This document shows, one piece after another, positions 6,802-14,569 of a DNA stretch of 15,372 nucleotides (positions within the stretch are counted from its first letter, which is position 1; every line of letters begins with the position of its first letter). Position numbers and translations under genes: made by a program. Below the pieces are notes generated by a model. That model was not told where the DNA came from. It was given only the letters and a program-made list of their open reading frames with translations, and did not search any database. Origin of the DNA: CAXYVC01 sp964292295 (GTDB lineage Bacteria > Acidobacteriota > Holophagae > Holophagales > Holophagaceae); assembly GCA_964292295.1 (NCBI GenBank), contig CAXYVC010000060.1, positions 1 to 15,372 on the forward strand. The letters are read 5' to 3'.

Positions 6802-7350
6802 CTAGATGGTATCCAGTCTCAACTGCCCACGAGAAGGGAAAGGATTGCCCTCCGCATCATTCCATGGACAGGCGTCCCATTTCCAGCACTTGGGGCCCCC
6901 GCTCCCTCCTTCCTTTCCCAGGAGGCGGACGGGGCCGAGGCTCATCTCGTGGCCTGCGGCCTTCAGCATGTCGTACAAGGCCAACAGCCCCGCCATGACC
7001 CCGGAAAGGGCTTCCATCTCCACACCGGTGCGCCCCTCCGCGGACACCTCCACCCGCAGCCAGGCCCGACGGTCCTCCGGATTCCAGTGGTGCTCCAGGG
7101 CGATGCCCTCCACCGCCAGGGGATGGGCCAGGGGCACCAGATCGGCGGTGCGCTTCACGCCGTTCACGGCGGCCAGCCGCACCACGGCCCAGGGATCGCC
7201 CTTGGGGCCGCCCCCCTGCCCCAGGGCCTCGGCGCACGCGGGCCCCAGCTCCAGGCAGCCCGCGGCCACCGCCCGGCGGCGGGTGGGCACCTTGCCCGAC
7301 ACATCCACCATGCGGGGCAGGCCGTCGGCATCCAGGTGGCTGAGGACCAT
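6802..7350 (-). CDS. moaC: Cyclic pyranopterin monophosphate synthase MoaC, with extended C-terminus
   Basis: An 182-residue cytoplasmic enzyme of molybdenum cofactor synthesis that, with MoaA, converts GTP to cyclic pyranopterin monophosphate. The family's active-site residues are present at almost E. coli numbering: His76 in PLAHPL, Glu111 and Glu113 in GVEMEA, and Asp127 and Lys130 in YDMLKA. The ordinary end of the family corresponds to LLGKEGGSGGPK (143-154). Here another 28 residues follow, starting CWKWDACPW, which the family does not normally have. The ATG at 7350 lies 1 bp after the HAD phosphatase stop, so the two are translationally coupled. No ribosome-binding site better than GAG is visible. 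No other molybdopterin gene lies in the window. Confidence 0.93.
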   Translation of the reverse strand: MVLSHLDADGLPRMVDVSGKVPTRRRAVAAGCLELGPACAEALGQGGGPKGDPWAVVRLAAVNGVKRTADLVPLAHPLAVEGIALEHHWNPEDRRAWLRVEVSAEGRTGVEMEALSGVMAGLLALYDMLKAAGHEMSLGPVRLLGKEGGSGGPKCWKWDACPWNDAEGNPFPSRGQLRLDTI

Positions 7351-7351
7351 C

Positions 7352-8029
7352 TCAGGCCGTCCAGGCCAGGAGCAGATCGCGCAGGGCGGGCACGTCCGGC
7401 GCGTAGGCCCGGGGACCGCAGGCCTCCAGGGCCTCGCGCCCGTAGAAGCCGTGCCCCACCGCCAGAGAGGGCACACCGGCGCGGGCAGCCATCTCCAGGT
7501 CGAAGGGGGTGTCGCCCACCATGAGCGCCTGCTCCGGCGCCAAGCCGCACAGTGCCAGGCAGCGCTCCAGGCTTTCGGGATGGGGCTTGCCGCAGCGCAC
7601 GTGGTCCGGGGTGACCACGGGATCGAAGAAGCCCCCCCAGCCCAGCCCCTCGGCCTGGCGCAGCAGGGGCACCGTGCGCTTGGAGGAAGCGATGGCCATG
7701 GGCACCTTCCGTGCCCGGAGTTCCAGCAGCAGCTCCGTCATGCCGGGGAAGGGCTGCAGCAAATGTTCGTGGCCCACCCAGTCGAAGCCCCGGTAGGTTC
7801 TCAGCACCACCGCGGGGTCCTGGCCCAGGGGCTGGAAGGTGTGGCGCAGGCCATCCTCCACGGGCAGGCCCACGCAACTCAGCCAGGTTTCCCGCACCTT
7901 CGGGAGCTGCCCCAGTCCCAGGGCCGCCAGGGTGTGCTCCATGCCCGCCTCGATGAGGGGACGGCTGTCCACCAGGGTGCCATCGAAGTCCCAGATGATC
8001 AGGTCCAAGGGCGTCCTCCAGGCCCCCAT
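7352..8029 (-). CDS. HAD-superfamily phosphatase, phosphoglycolate phosphatase-like
   Basis: A 225-residue cytoplasmic hydrolase. Motif I is DFDGTLVDS (14-22) with nucleophile Asp14 and acid/base Asp16. A helical cap of the Gph/beta-phosphoglucomutase kind covers about residues 22-95. Motif II is the Ser in AIASSKR (112-118), motif III is Lys148 in CGKPHPES, and motif IV is GDTPFDLEMA (172-181). This set fits small-molecule phosphatases such as Gph, PpaX or YieH; the substrate cannot be read from sequence. The start at 8029 is the first Met before motif I, with only a weak GAG upstream. A long in-frame stretch upstream of 8029 is a shadow of the ABC gene. It is the first gene of the minus-strand run and is coupled to moaC. 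Confidence 0.9.
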   Translation of the reverse strand: MGAWRTPLDLIIWDFDGTLVDSRPLIEAGMEHTLAALGLGQLPKVRETWLSCVGLPVEDGLRHTFQPLGQDPAVVLRTYRGFDWVGHEHLLQPFPGMTELLLELRARKVPMAIASSKRTVPLLRQAEGLGWGGFFDPVVTPDHVRCGKPHPESLERCLALCGLAPEQALMVGDTPFDLEMAARAGVPSLAVGHGFYGREALEACGPRAYAPDVPALRDLLLAWTA

Positions 8030-8108
8030 CGTCTCACAGAGCGCTTGCGCCGCCCCAAAGGGAGCGGTAAACGGTGCCTTGTCCTCAGTCGTAACCGGCC
8101 CGTCCCCC

Positions 8109-8114
8109 AGGAGG
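8109..8114 (+). promoter_or_regulatory. Ribosome-binding site fixing a TTG start
   Basis: AGGAGG lies 5 nt before the TTG at 8120. It decides the start of the first ABC ATPase, since no ATG or GTG in frame sits at the right place before the first beta strand of the ATPase domain. Confidence 0.8.
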
Positions 8115-8119
8115 CGCCC

Positions 8120-9121
8120 TTGATCTCCTTCCAGCATCTCGAGGTCCGCTATGGACCCACCGTGGCCCTGGCCGACCTGAGCCTCGACCTGGAGGACGGC
8201 ATCGTGGGCCTGCTCGGACCGAACGGGTCCGGCAAGTCCACCCTCCTGAAGACACTCCTGGGCCTCCTGCAGCCTGCCAAGGGCAGCGGCGAGGTGCTGG
8301 GCGTCCCCCTGGGCAGCCCCGAGGCCGCCCGCCTGCGCCAGCGGGTGGGCTACATGCCCGAATACGATGCGCTGATCGAGGACAGCTCCGCCTTCGAGCA
8401 GGTGGCCTTCTGGGGCGAGCTCTCGGGCCTGGCCCCCGAGGAGGCCCGGGACCGCGCCCACGAGGCCCTCTACTTCGTGGGGCTGGACGAGGCGCGCTAC
8501 CGCCACGTCTCCGGCTACAGCACGGGCATGCGCCAGCGGGTGAAGCTGGCCCAGGCCCTGGTGCACAGCCCCGAGGTGGCCTTCCTGGACGAGCCCACCA
8601 ACGGCCTGGACCCCGAGGGGCGCCGACGCATGCTCGAACTGGTGCGGCGGGTGCACGAGGAGCTGGGCACCTCGGTGATCCTGGCCAGCCATCTGCTCGA
8701 GGACGTGGAGCGCTGCGCGGACCACCTCGTGATCCTGGACCGGGGGCGCCTCAAGGCCTCCGGCAGCATGGAAGGCCTGCGCCGCCGCCTCTCCCGCCGC
8801 TTCGAGCTGCGCTTCCTGGACCCCCTGGACGCCGCCCAGGAGGCGGAGCTCTCCGAGCTGGGCACGGTGCTGGAACAGCGCAACGGACTCTACGACCTGG
8901 AGTTCCAGGAGGCGGACGCCCGGCGCGCCTTCGCCTGGGCCGAGGCCCGGGGCCTCGTGCTGGTGCAGCTCACTCCCCGCCACGACCGCCTGGACGAGGT
9001 GCTGCTCCGGGCCCTGCACGCGCCGGACGATCCCCGGGAGGACGGTTCGCAGCCGACACCACCGGAATCCCCGTCCCAGGCCGCGCCCGACGCGGACGGT
9101 ACCGCTTCGAGAGGCCTCTGA
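8120..9121 (+). CDS. ABC transporter ATP-binding protein (first of two)
   Basis: A 333-residue ATPase starting at TTG with a perfect AGGAGG site. It has the CcmA/NatA type of nucleotide-binding domain: Walker A GPNGSGKST (33-41), signature YSTGMRQR (133-140) replacing the classic LSGGQ, Walker B VAFLDEP (153-159), D-loop NGLDPEG, and switch His191. After residue 225 a C-terminal domain of about 75 residues follows, then a Pro/Asp/Ser-rich tail (301-333) that looks disordered. It would pair with the permease whose ATG overlaps its stop (TGATG, 1 nt). The frame stays open far upstream of 8120, but that part is antisense to the HAD gene and is not coding. Export is likelier than import since there is no binding-protein gene. 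A weak promoter-like pair (TTGCGC 8045-8050, TAAACG 8068-8073, 17-nt spacing) lies upstream. Confidence 0.92.
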   Translation: MISFQHLEVRYGPTVALADLSLDLEDGIVGLLGPNGSGKSTLLKTLLGLLQPAKGSGEVLGVPLGSPEAARLRQRVGYMPEYDALIEDSSAFEQVAFWGELSGLAPEEARDRAHEALYFVGLDEARYRHVSGYSTGMRQRVKLAQALVHSPEVAFLDEPTNGLDPEGRRRMLELVRRVHEELGTSVILASHLLEDVERCADHLVILDRGRLKASGSMEGLRRRLSRRFELRFLDPLDAAQEAELSELGTVLEQRNGLYDLEFQEADARRAFAWAEARGLVLVQLTPRHDRLDEVLLRALHAPDDPREDGSQPTPPESPSQAAPDADGTASRGL

Positions 9122-9990
9122 TGCCCATCTACGCTCCCAGCCTCCCCCCCCGCCCCGACCGGAACGGGGGCCTGCACCCCGCCCTGGTGCTTGCCTGCTT
9201 CGACGCCCGCCGCCTGCGCACCCAGAAACTGGGGCGCTTCTTCGGCTTCGCGCTCCTGGTGGCCCTCCTGGCGCGCTGCCTCTGGCTCTACCTGGCCCAC
9301 CTGAAGGACAGCAGCCCCGCCTTCGCCGGCGTGAAGCCCCTGGCGGACCAGTTCTTCTCCAAGGGCGCCGCCTTCCAGGCCGGGCAGGTCACGGGCTTCC
9401 TCCAGACCCTTCTCTGGCTCCAGGTCGCCCTCCTCTGCGGCGGGCTCATCGCCCGGGACACCCTGTACCGCATCCGTCCGCTGGTCTACGCCCACCCGGT
9501 GCGGCGCCGGGACTACCTGGGCGCCAAGGCCCTGGTGGCCGTCGGCCTCCCCTTCCTGGTGCTCGCGCTCTTCATCCTGGTGCCCTGGGGGCTGAGCCTG
9601 CTGGTCGCGGGCGCCCGCGGGCCCCTCTGGCCCACTCTTCCCCTGTACCTGCTGCCAGCGGCCCTCGTCATCGCCACCCTCATGGGCGCCGTGGCCCTGG
9701 CGGCGGGCAGCCTCGCCTCGAGCCCCAAGGGGGCCTTCGGCTGGGCCCTGGGCATCCTGCTGGGGGGACCGGCCCTGTCGGGGATCCTGATCGGCATCAC
9801 GCAAGAGCCCGTCTGGAAGGCCCTCAGCGTGGAGGCCCTGGCCGCCGCCTGGCCGGGTCTCCTCTGCGGGGCGGGGCCCGAGGCCGCGGCCCTGGGCTGG
9901 CTGCCCGCCACCGCAGGAAGCCTGGCCTACCTGGGCCTCTGCACCTGGATCGCCGCGCGCCGGACGCGCCCCGAGGAGGCCACCCTGTGA
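9121..9990 (+). CDS. ABC-2 type permease (first of two)
   Basis: A 289-residue inner-membrane protein with about six hydrophobic segments (near 39-59, 90-112, 134-164, 172-198, 205-227 and 259-279). The cytoplasmic stretch ARDTLYRIRPLVYAHPVRRR (111-130) resembles the coupling region of ABC-2 permeases, where a phrase like 'E/D-x-x-x-G-T ... rPvsR' meets the ATPase. Its ATG overlaps the stop of the ATPase before it by 1 nt, and its stop overlaps the GTG of the next ATPase by 4 nt. The substrate is unknown. Confidence 0.82.
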   Translation: MPIYAPSLPPRPDRNGGLHPALVLACFDARRLRTQKLGRFFGFALLVALLARCLWLYLAHLKDSSPAFAGVKPLADQFFSKGAAFQAGQVTGFLQTLLWLQVALLCGGLIARDTLYRIRPLVYAHPVRRRDYLGAKALVAVGLPFLVLALFILVPWGLSLLVAGARGPLWPTLPLYLLPAALVIATLMGAVALAAGSLASSPKGAFGWALGILLGGPALSGILIGITQEPVWKALSVEALAAAWPGLLCGAGPEAAALGWLPATAGSLAYLGLCTWIAARRTRPEEATL

Positions 9991-10910
9991 TCCGCCTGGA
10001 CCGCGCTTCCCTCCACTACGGCCCCGTCCTGGGCCTGAGCCCCACCTCCTTCGCCCTCCCGGAAGGGGGCGGCATCACGGGCCTGCTCGGCCCCAACGGC
10101 GCCGGCAAGTCCACCCTCATCCAGCTGCTGGCGGGCCTGCTGCCCCCCAGCGGGGGGACCGTGGAGCTCTTCGGCGAAGCCCCCTTCCGCAACCCCGCCG
10201 TGCTGCGGCGCATCGGCCTGGTGCCCGAGGGGGACCGCTTCCCCAGCGGGGTCACGGCCCTGCGCTGGCTGCGCATGATGGGCGAGCTGTCGGGCCTGAG
10301 GGGCGCCGCCCTGGACAAGGCCCTGGCCGAGGCCCTGGAACGGGTGGGCATGGCGGGGCGGGCGCACCTGCCCTTCGCCGCCATGAGCAAGGGCATGCGC
10401 CAGCGCATCCGCCTGGCCCAGGCCCTGCTGCACGGCCCGGCGCTGCTGATCCTGGACGAGCCCTTCAACGGGCTGGACCCGGAAGCCCGCCTGGCCCTGA
10501 TGGACACCCTGAAGGCCTTTGCCGACGGCGGTGTCCGCGTGCTGGTGAGCAGCCACATCCTGGGCGAGGTGGCCCGCCTCACGGACCGCATCCTCCTCCT
10601 CTTCCGGGGCCGCCTCCTGGCGGAGGGCAGCGTGCGGGAAATCCGCGAACTGCTGGACCGCCACCCCGTGGAACTGCGCGTCACGGCCGAGGAGCCGGCG
10701 GCCGTAGCGCGCTGGGCGGTGGAGCAGCCGGAGCTGGCGGCCCTGCGCCTGGAGCCCGCCGGCGTCGTCCTTTCCGTGCGGAATCCGCGGAGCTTCCTGC
10801 CGCGCCTGCAGCGGGCCGCCGCCGAGGGGCAGCTCCCCCTGCGCGCCCTGGACCCCCTGGACCTGAACCTGGAGGCGGTCTTCCAGTACCTCGTGAAGGA
10901 CCACGCATGA
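9987..10910 (+). CDS. ABC transporter ATP-binding protein (second of two)
   Basis: A 307-residue ATPase beginning at GTG, with GAGGAGG 7 nt upstream. Walker A is GPNGAGKST (35-43), the signature is MSKGMRQR (133-140), Walker B is LLILDEP (153-159), followed by NGLDPEAR and switch His190. Like the first ATPase it has a C-terminal extension (about 225-300), which in CcmA/NatA-like proteins often contacts the partner. The two ATPases differ clearly, so this is not a recent tandem duplication; they probably form a heterodimer or serve one permease each. The stop overlaps the next ATG by 4 nt (ATGA). Confidence 0.92.
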   Translation: MIRLDRASLHYGPVLGLSPTSFALPEGGGITGLLGPNGAGKSTLIQLLAGLLPPSGGTVELFGEAPFRNPAVLRRIGLVPEGDRFPSGVTALRWLRMMGELSGLRGAALDKALAEALERVGMAGRAHLPFAAMSKGMRQRIRLAQALLHGPALLILDEPFNGLDPEARLALMDTLKAFADGGVRVLVSSHILGEVARLTDRILLLFRGRLLAEGSVREIRELLDRHPVELRVTAEEPAAVARWAVEQPELAALRLEPAGVVLSVRNPRSFLPRLQRAAAEGQLPLRALDPLDLNLEAVFQYLVKDHA

Positions 10911-11683
10911 GCGAGCGGCCCACCCCCTTCGACACCCTGCGCGCCGTGATGCGGGGCTACGCGCCGCGCCTCCTCCAGGGGCGGGGCTGGACCCTCGCGG
11001 CCCTCGCGCTGCTGCCCGTGGCCCTGGCGGCGACCCTCCTGGCCTTCCGCCCGGGCGGCGCACGCGCCGGGGACGGCCTGGTCCTGCTCCACCAGGTGAT
11101 GGTGCGCTACGTGCTGCCCATCCTTGCCCTGGTGGCCGCCCCCGCGGGCATCCGGGAGGACCTGGAGCAGCGCACCCTGGCCCTGGTGCTGGTGCGCCCC
11201 GCCCAGGCCTGGATGCTTCCCTTCGCCAAGGGCCTGTTGTGGTTCCTGTGGGGCGCCCTGTGGCTGGCCCTGGCCTCCGCCCTCCTGCCCCTGGCGGGGC
11301 TGTCGCCGGAGGCGGCCCTCTTCGGCGGCCTGGCCCTGGTGGGGGCCTTCTGGGCCGAGCTGGGCCTCCTGGCCCTGCTCATGGGCGTCTTCAAGCGCGG
11401 GGCGCTGTGGGGGGCCCTCTACCTCCTGGTCTGGGACCAGCTGGTGCGGGTGCTGCCCGGCAACCTGCAGCGCCTGACCTTCCTGCACTACATCGAGAAC
11501 GTCGCAGGGAGCCGGAGCGGCAGCGTGGGGACGATCGAGATCCTCGCCCAGGCCCAGGTGGCCACGCCCTGGCCCGTGGCCCTGCTCGTGCTCCTGCTGG
11601 TGGGCCTCGCCTGCTGGGTCCTGGCGGGCTGGCAGCTCCATCGCAGCCCCGTGGGGCTTTCGGGGCGGGAGGCCGAGGGCTAG
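10907..11683 (+). CDS. ABC-2 type permease (second of two)
   Basis: A 258-residue inner-membrane protein with hydrophobic segments near 27-47, 64-84, 107-130, 136-160, 165-183 and 222-243. REDLEQRTLALVLVRPAQ (83-100) is the recognisable ABC-2 coupling motif, clearer here than in the first permease. It is the last gene of the four-gene unit, overlapping the second ATPase by 4 nt. A weakly hydrophobic periplasmic loop (about 186-220) separates the last two membrane segments. The next gene follows after 19 bp with no visible terminator, so the transcript may continue. Confidence 0.85.
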   Translation: MSERPTPFDTLRAVMRGYAPRLLQGRGWTLAALALLPVALAATLLAFRPGGARAGDGLVLLHQVMVRYVLPILALVAAPAGIREDLEQRTLALVLVRPAQAWMLPFAKGLLWFLWGALWLALASALLPLAGLSPEAALFGGLALVGAFWAELGLLALLMGVFKRGALWGALYLLVWDQLVRVLPGNLQRLTFLHYIENVAGSRSGSVGTIEILAQAQVATPWPVALLVLLLVGLACWVLAGWQLHRSPVGLSGREAEG

Positions 11684-11702
11684 CTGCCGGTAGACTGTTC
11701 CC

Positions 11703-12974
11703 ATGGCCGAACGCCCCTTCCGCACCGTCACCCCCGGCGGCACCGAGATCCTCGTCGAATCCCTGCCCCACGTGCGGAGCTGCTCCGTGGGCTTCTGGGT
11801 GAAGCGGGGAAGCTGCCACGAGGCCCCCGAGGAGGAGGGGCTCGCCCACCTCATCGAGCACACCGTCTTCAAGGGCACGGCCCGCTTCCCGGACCCCCAG
11901 GCCATGGCAGAGGCCACGGACCGCCTGGGCGGCAACGTCGACGCGTTCACCGGCAAGGAGACCGCCTGCTTCTACGGCAAGGTGCTGCGGGAGCAGCTGC
12001 CGGAGCTCGTGGCGCTGCTGGGGGACCTGGTCAGCACGCCGGCCTTCGACGGGGAGGAACTGGCCCGGGAGCGGGAGGTGGTGCTGGAGGAGATCGCCCA
12101 GAGCGAGGACCAGCCGGACGACTGGGCGAGCGAGCTCTTCTACATGCACTTCTGGAAGGGCGGTCCCCTGGCCCATCCCATCCTGGGCACCCGGGAGCAG
12201 GTGGCGTCCTACGGCCCGGAGCGGCTGCGCGCCTTCTTCCGCAAGACCTACCGCGCCCCCAACCTGCTGGTCGCCGCCGCGGGGGACGTGGACCCCGAGG
12301 CCTTCCTCCGGATGCTGGAGCCCGTGCTGGCGGCGCTGCCCGGGGGCCCCGCACCCGAGGCCCCGGCCGCCCACCCCGCGCCCGCGCCCTTCCTGCTGAA
12401 CCAGGCGCGGCCCGAGCTGCAGCAGACCAGCCTGGTGATGGGCTTCCCCGCCTTCGGACACACGCACCCGGACCGGGCGGCGGTGAACCTGCTGGGCAGC
12501 GTGCTGGGCGGCGGCATGAGCAGCCGCCTCTTCATGGAGCTCCGGGAGAAGCGCGGCCTCTGCTACACCATCGGCAGCTACCTGAGCCACTACCGCGACA
12601 CGGGCGCCCTCCAGGTGGCCGCGGGCTGCGCGCCGGGCAAGGCCCGGGAGCTGGTGGCACGCACGGCGGAGGAGTGCCGGAAGCTGGCGGAGGGCGGCCT
12701 GCGCGAGGGTGAGCTGGAGCGCGCCAAGCTCCAGGCCCGCACCAGCCTGGTCTTCAGCCAGGAGTCCACCAGCGCCCGCATGTTCACCCTGGCCCACCAG
12801 GCCATCCACCAGGAGCGCATCCTGGACCTGGACGGCCAGCTGGCGGAGATCGACGCGGTGGACGCGGCCCAGGTCGCGCGCGTGGCGGAAAGCCTGCTCC
12901 GGCCGGGCGCCCTTGCGGTGGCGGCCCTGGGCACGCGGAAGGGCTCCGAGATCCGCCCCGAGGACCTGGCCTGA
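11703..12974 (+). CDS. M16 family zinc peptidase (processing-peptidase type)
   Basis: A 423-residue protein with the inverted zinc motif HLIEH (His49, Glu52, His53). The third ligand is Glu130, in the stretch EREVVLEEI, at the family's spacing of 76 residues after the second His. Residues 1-220 are the active M16 domain. Residues 230-423 are the inactive second half, with the usual GGGMSSRLFMELREKRGLCY segment (about 262-281). The size matches the single-chain mitochondrial-processing-peptidase-like or YmxG group. There is no signal peptide, so it is probably cytoplasmic. The ATG at 11703 follows the ABC permease by 19 bp and has no good ribosome-binding site, but it is the only start that keeps the domain whole. 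The substrate is unknown. Confidence 0.92.
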   Translation: MAERPFRTVTPGGTEILVESLPHVRSCSVGFWVKRGSCHEAPEEEGLAHLIEHTVFKGTARFPDPQAMAEATDRLGGNVDAFTGKETACFYGKVLREQLPELVALLGDLVSTPAFDGEELAREREVVLEEIAQSEDQPDDWASELFYMHFWKGGPLAHPILGTREQVASYGPERLRAFFRKTYRAPNLLVAAAGDVDPEAFLRMLEPVLAALPGGPAPEAPAAHPAPAPFLLNQARPELQQTSLVMGFPAFGHTHPDRAAVNLLGSVLGGGMSSRLFMELREKRGLCYTIGSYLSHYRDTGALQVAAGCAPGKARELVARTAEECRKLAEGGLREGELERAKLQARTSLVFSQESTSARMFTLAHQAIHQERILDLDGQLAEIDAVDAAQVARVAESLLRPGALAVAALGTRKGSEIRPEDLA

Positions 12975-12985
12975 CAAGGACGTCC

Positions 12986-13465
12986 ATGACGATGCGAACC
13001 CTGATCGCCCTCCTCGCCCTCTGCCTGGCGCTGCCCGTCGCGGCGGCCCGCCCGAAGGCCGCCGCGAAACCCGGCGTTCCCGCCTTCCGCGACCTGGAGG
13101 GCGGCCTGCGCGTGGCGGATCTCAAGCCCGGGAAGGGGGAGGGGGCACGCACCGGACAGGTGCTGAAGGTGCTCTACCGGGGCTGGATCTTCGACCAGGA
13201 AAAGGGTCGCCAGGGCCGCCTCTTCGACCAGCACCTGGACGCCCGCCACCCCTTCGCCTTCACCCTCGGCAAAAGCAAGGTCATCCGCGGCTGGCAGGAA
13301 GGACTGGCCGGCATGCGGGTGGGCGCCAAGCGCGTGCTCGTGATCCCGCCGGCGCTGGCCTACGGCGACAAGGGGGCCAGGGACGACCGGGGCCGCGAGG
13401 TCATCCCGCCGGGCGCCGCGCTGATCTTCGAGGTGCAGCTCCTGGGCCTCGCGGAGGCCCCGTGA
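12986..13465 (+). CDS. Secreted FKBP-type peptidyl-prolyl isomerase
   Basis: A 159-residue protein with an N-terminal signal peptide (1-21, ending PVAAA) and one FKBP domain (about 55-155). The ligand-pocket residues of FKBP12 are all matched: Tyr64, Phe80-Asp81, Phe92, Val99-Ile100, Trp103, Tyr126 in IPPALAYG, and Phe148. It should catalyse cis-trans isomerisation of proline bonds in periplasmic or exported proteins. An insertion of about ten residues (QEKGRQGRLF) lengthens the loop before Phe80-Asp81. AAGGA lies 5 nt before the ATG at 12986; a second ATG at 12992 is possible. It starts 11 bp after the M16 gene and overlaps rlmN by 4 nt. Confidence 0.93.
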   Translation: MTMRTLIALLALCLALPVAAARPKAAAKPGVPAFRDLEGGLRVADLKPGKGEGARTGQVLKVLYRGWIFDQEKGRQGRLFDQHLDARHPFAFTLGKSKVIRGWQEGLAGMRVGAKRVLVIPPALAYGDKGARDDRGREVIPPGAALIFEVQLLGLAEAP

Positions 13466-14535
13466 CGCAGCCCTGGGACCTGCCGGCCCCGGAACGGGAG
13501 GGCCTTCCCTCGGCCTGGGCGCTCCTGCCCGAGGACTTCGCGCGCCTGGGGGCGCCGGGCCGCGGGGAGCACCTCTTCGCCCAGCTCCAGCACGTCTGGA
13601 AGTGGACGGAGACAGGCCCCCGCATCTCCAGGGCCGCCCGGACCTGGATGGCGGAGCACCTGGACCTCGGCCTGCCGGCGGTGCTCGAGCGCCACGCGAG
13701 CGATGACGGCAGCACCAAGCTGGCCCTGGGCCTCGCCGACGGCCTGCGCATCGAGGCGGTGCACATGCCCCGGGAGGTGCGGAACCCGCGGGTGACCCTC
13801 TGCCTCTCCAGCCAGGTGGGGTGCGCCATGGGCTGCGCCTTCTGCGCCACGGGGCGCATGGGCGTCCAGCGCAACCTCCAGGCGGGGGAGATCGTGGGCC
13901 AGGTGCTGGCCCTCCTGAAGGAGCTGGGGCCCGATCAGCCCCACGCCGTCACCCTGGTCTTCATGGGCATGGGCGAACCCCTGCACAACCTCGACCATGT
14001 GCACCGCGCCATCCGGGTGCTGAACCACCCGCGGGGCCTGAACATCAGCACCCGCCGCATCACCGTCAGCACCTCGGGCCACGTGGCCGGCATTGCGCGC
14101 CTGGCGGGCATGAGCCCGCGCCCCTGGCTTGCCGTGAGCCTCAACGCGGCGGAGGACGCCCTGCGCTCCCGCCTGATGCCCGTGAACCGCGCCTGGGACC
14201 TCGCGACGCTGAAGGCCGCCCTGGAGGCCTGGCCCCTGGCGGACCGGGAGAAGTTCACCTTCGAATACGTCCTCATGAAGGGCGTGAACGACACCGCGGA
14301 AGACGCCGGGCGCCTGGCGGACTGGCTGGGGGAGCTGCGCCACGCCCACAACGTGAACCTCATCCGCATGAACGCCCACGAAGGGGCGACCTTCCAGGAA
14401 CCGGAGGACGCGGCGCTCGACGCCTTCGTGGCGGCCCTGAAGGCCAGGGGCTGCTTCGTCACGGTGCGCAAGAGCCGCGGGCGGGACGTGCGCGGCGCCT
14501 GCGGCCAGCTCGCCCGCAAGGCCGGAGAGCCGTGA
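13462..14535 (+). CDS. rlmN: Dual-specificity rRNA A2503 / tRNA A37 C2-methyltransferase RlmN
   Basis: A 357-residue radical SAM enzyme that methylates C2 of A2503 in 23S rRNA and of A37 in some tRNAs, aiding translation accuracy. The iron-sulfur cysteines are Cys121, Cys125 and Cys128 in CAMGCAFC. Cys114, seven residues before the cluster, and Cys347 in RGACGQL correspond to E. coli Cys118 and Cys355, the pair that carries and releases the methyl group. GMGEPLHN (169-176) and ISTRRITVSTSG (195-206) are family signatures. The GTG at 13462 overlaps the FKBP stop (GTGA) and gives a normal length; a longer upstream frame is a shadow of the M16 gene. Both catalytic cysteines and the length fit RlmN better than Cfr. 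Confidence 0.95.
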   Translation: MTQPWDLPAPEREGLPSAWALLPEDFARLGAPGRGEHLFAQLQHVWKWTETGPRISRAARTWMAEHLDLGLPAVLERHASDDGSTKLALGLADGLRIEAVHMPREVRNPRVTLCLSSQVGCAMGCAFCATGRMGVQRNLQAGEIVGQVLALLKELGPDQPHAVTLVFMGMGEPLHNLDHVHRAIRVLNHPRGLNISTRRITVSTSGHVAGIARLAGMSPRPWLAVSLNAAEDALRSRLMPVNRAWDLATLKAALEAWPLADREKFTFEYVLMKGVNDTAEDAGRLADWLGELRHAHNVNLIRMNAHEGATFQEPEDAALDAFVAALKARGCFVTVRKSRGRDVRGACGQLARKAGEP

Positions 14536-14569
14536 CACGCGCCCGTCCCCGACCTGCCAGAATGGGGGG

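Noticed and set aside
6806..8119. N-terminal extension of the first ABC ATPase in the same open frame
   Set aside because: This part is antisense to moaC and the HAD phosphatase. The AGGAGG plus TTG at 8120 gives the normal N-terminus of the ATPase domain.
8030..9019. Long N-terminal extension of the HAD phosphatase frame
   Set aside because: It is antisense to the ABC ATPase. The phosphatase motif I begins 14 residues after the Met at 8029, the usual distance.
10016..11956. A 646-codon minus-strand frame opposite the second ATPase and second permease
   Set aside because: It is antisense to genes with intact Walker motifs and membrane segments, and its residues are Ser/Arg/Pro-rich with no domain.
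12709..13461. Longer rlmN frame reaching back into the M16 gene
   Set aside because: That stretch is an out-of-frame shadow of the M16 and FKBP genes. The GTG at 13462 gives the normal RlmN length.
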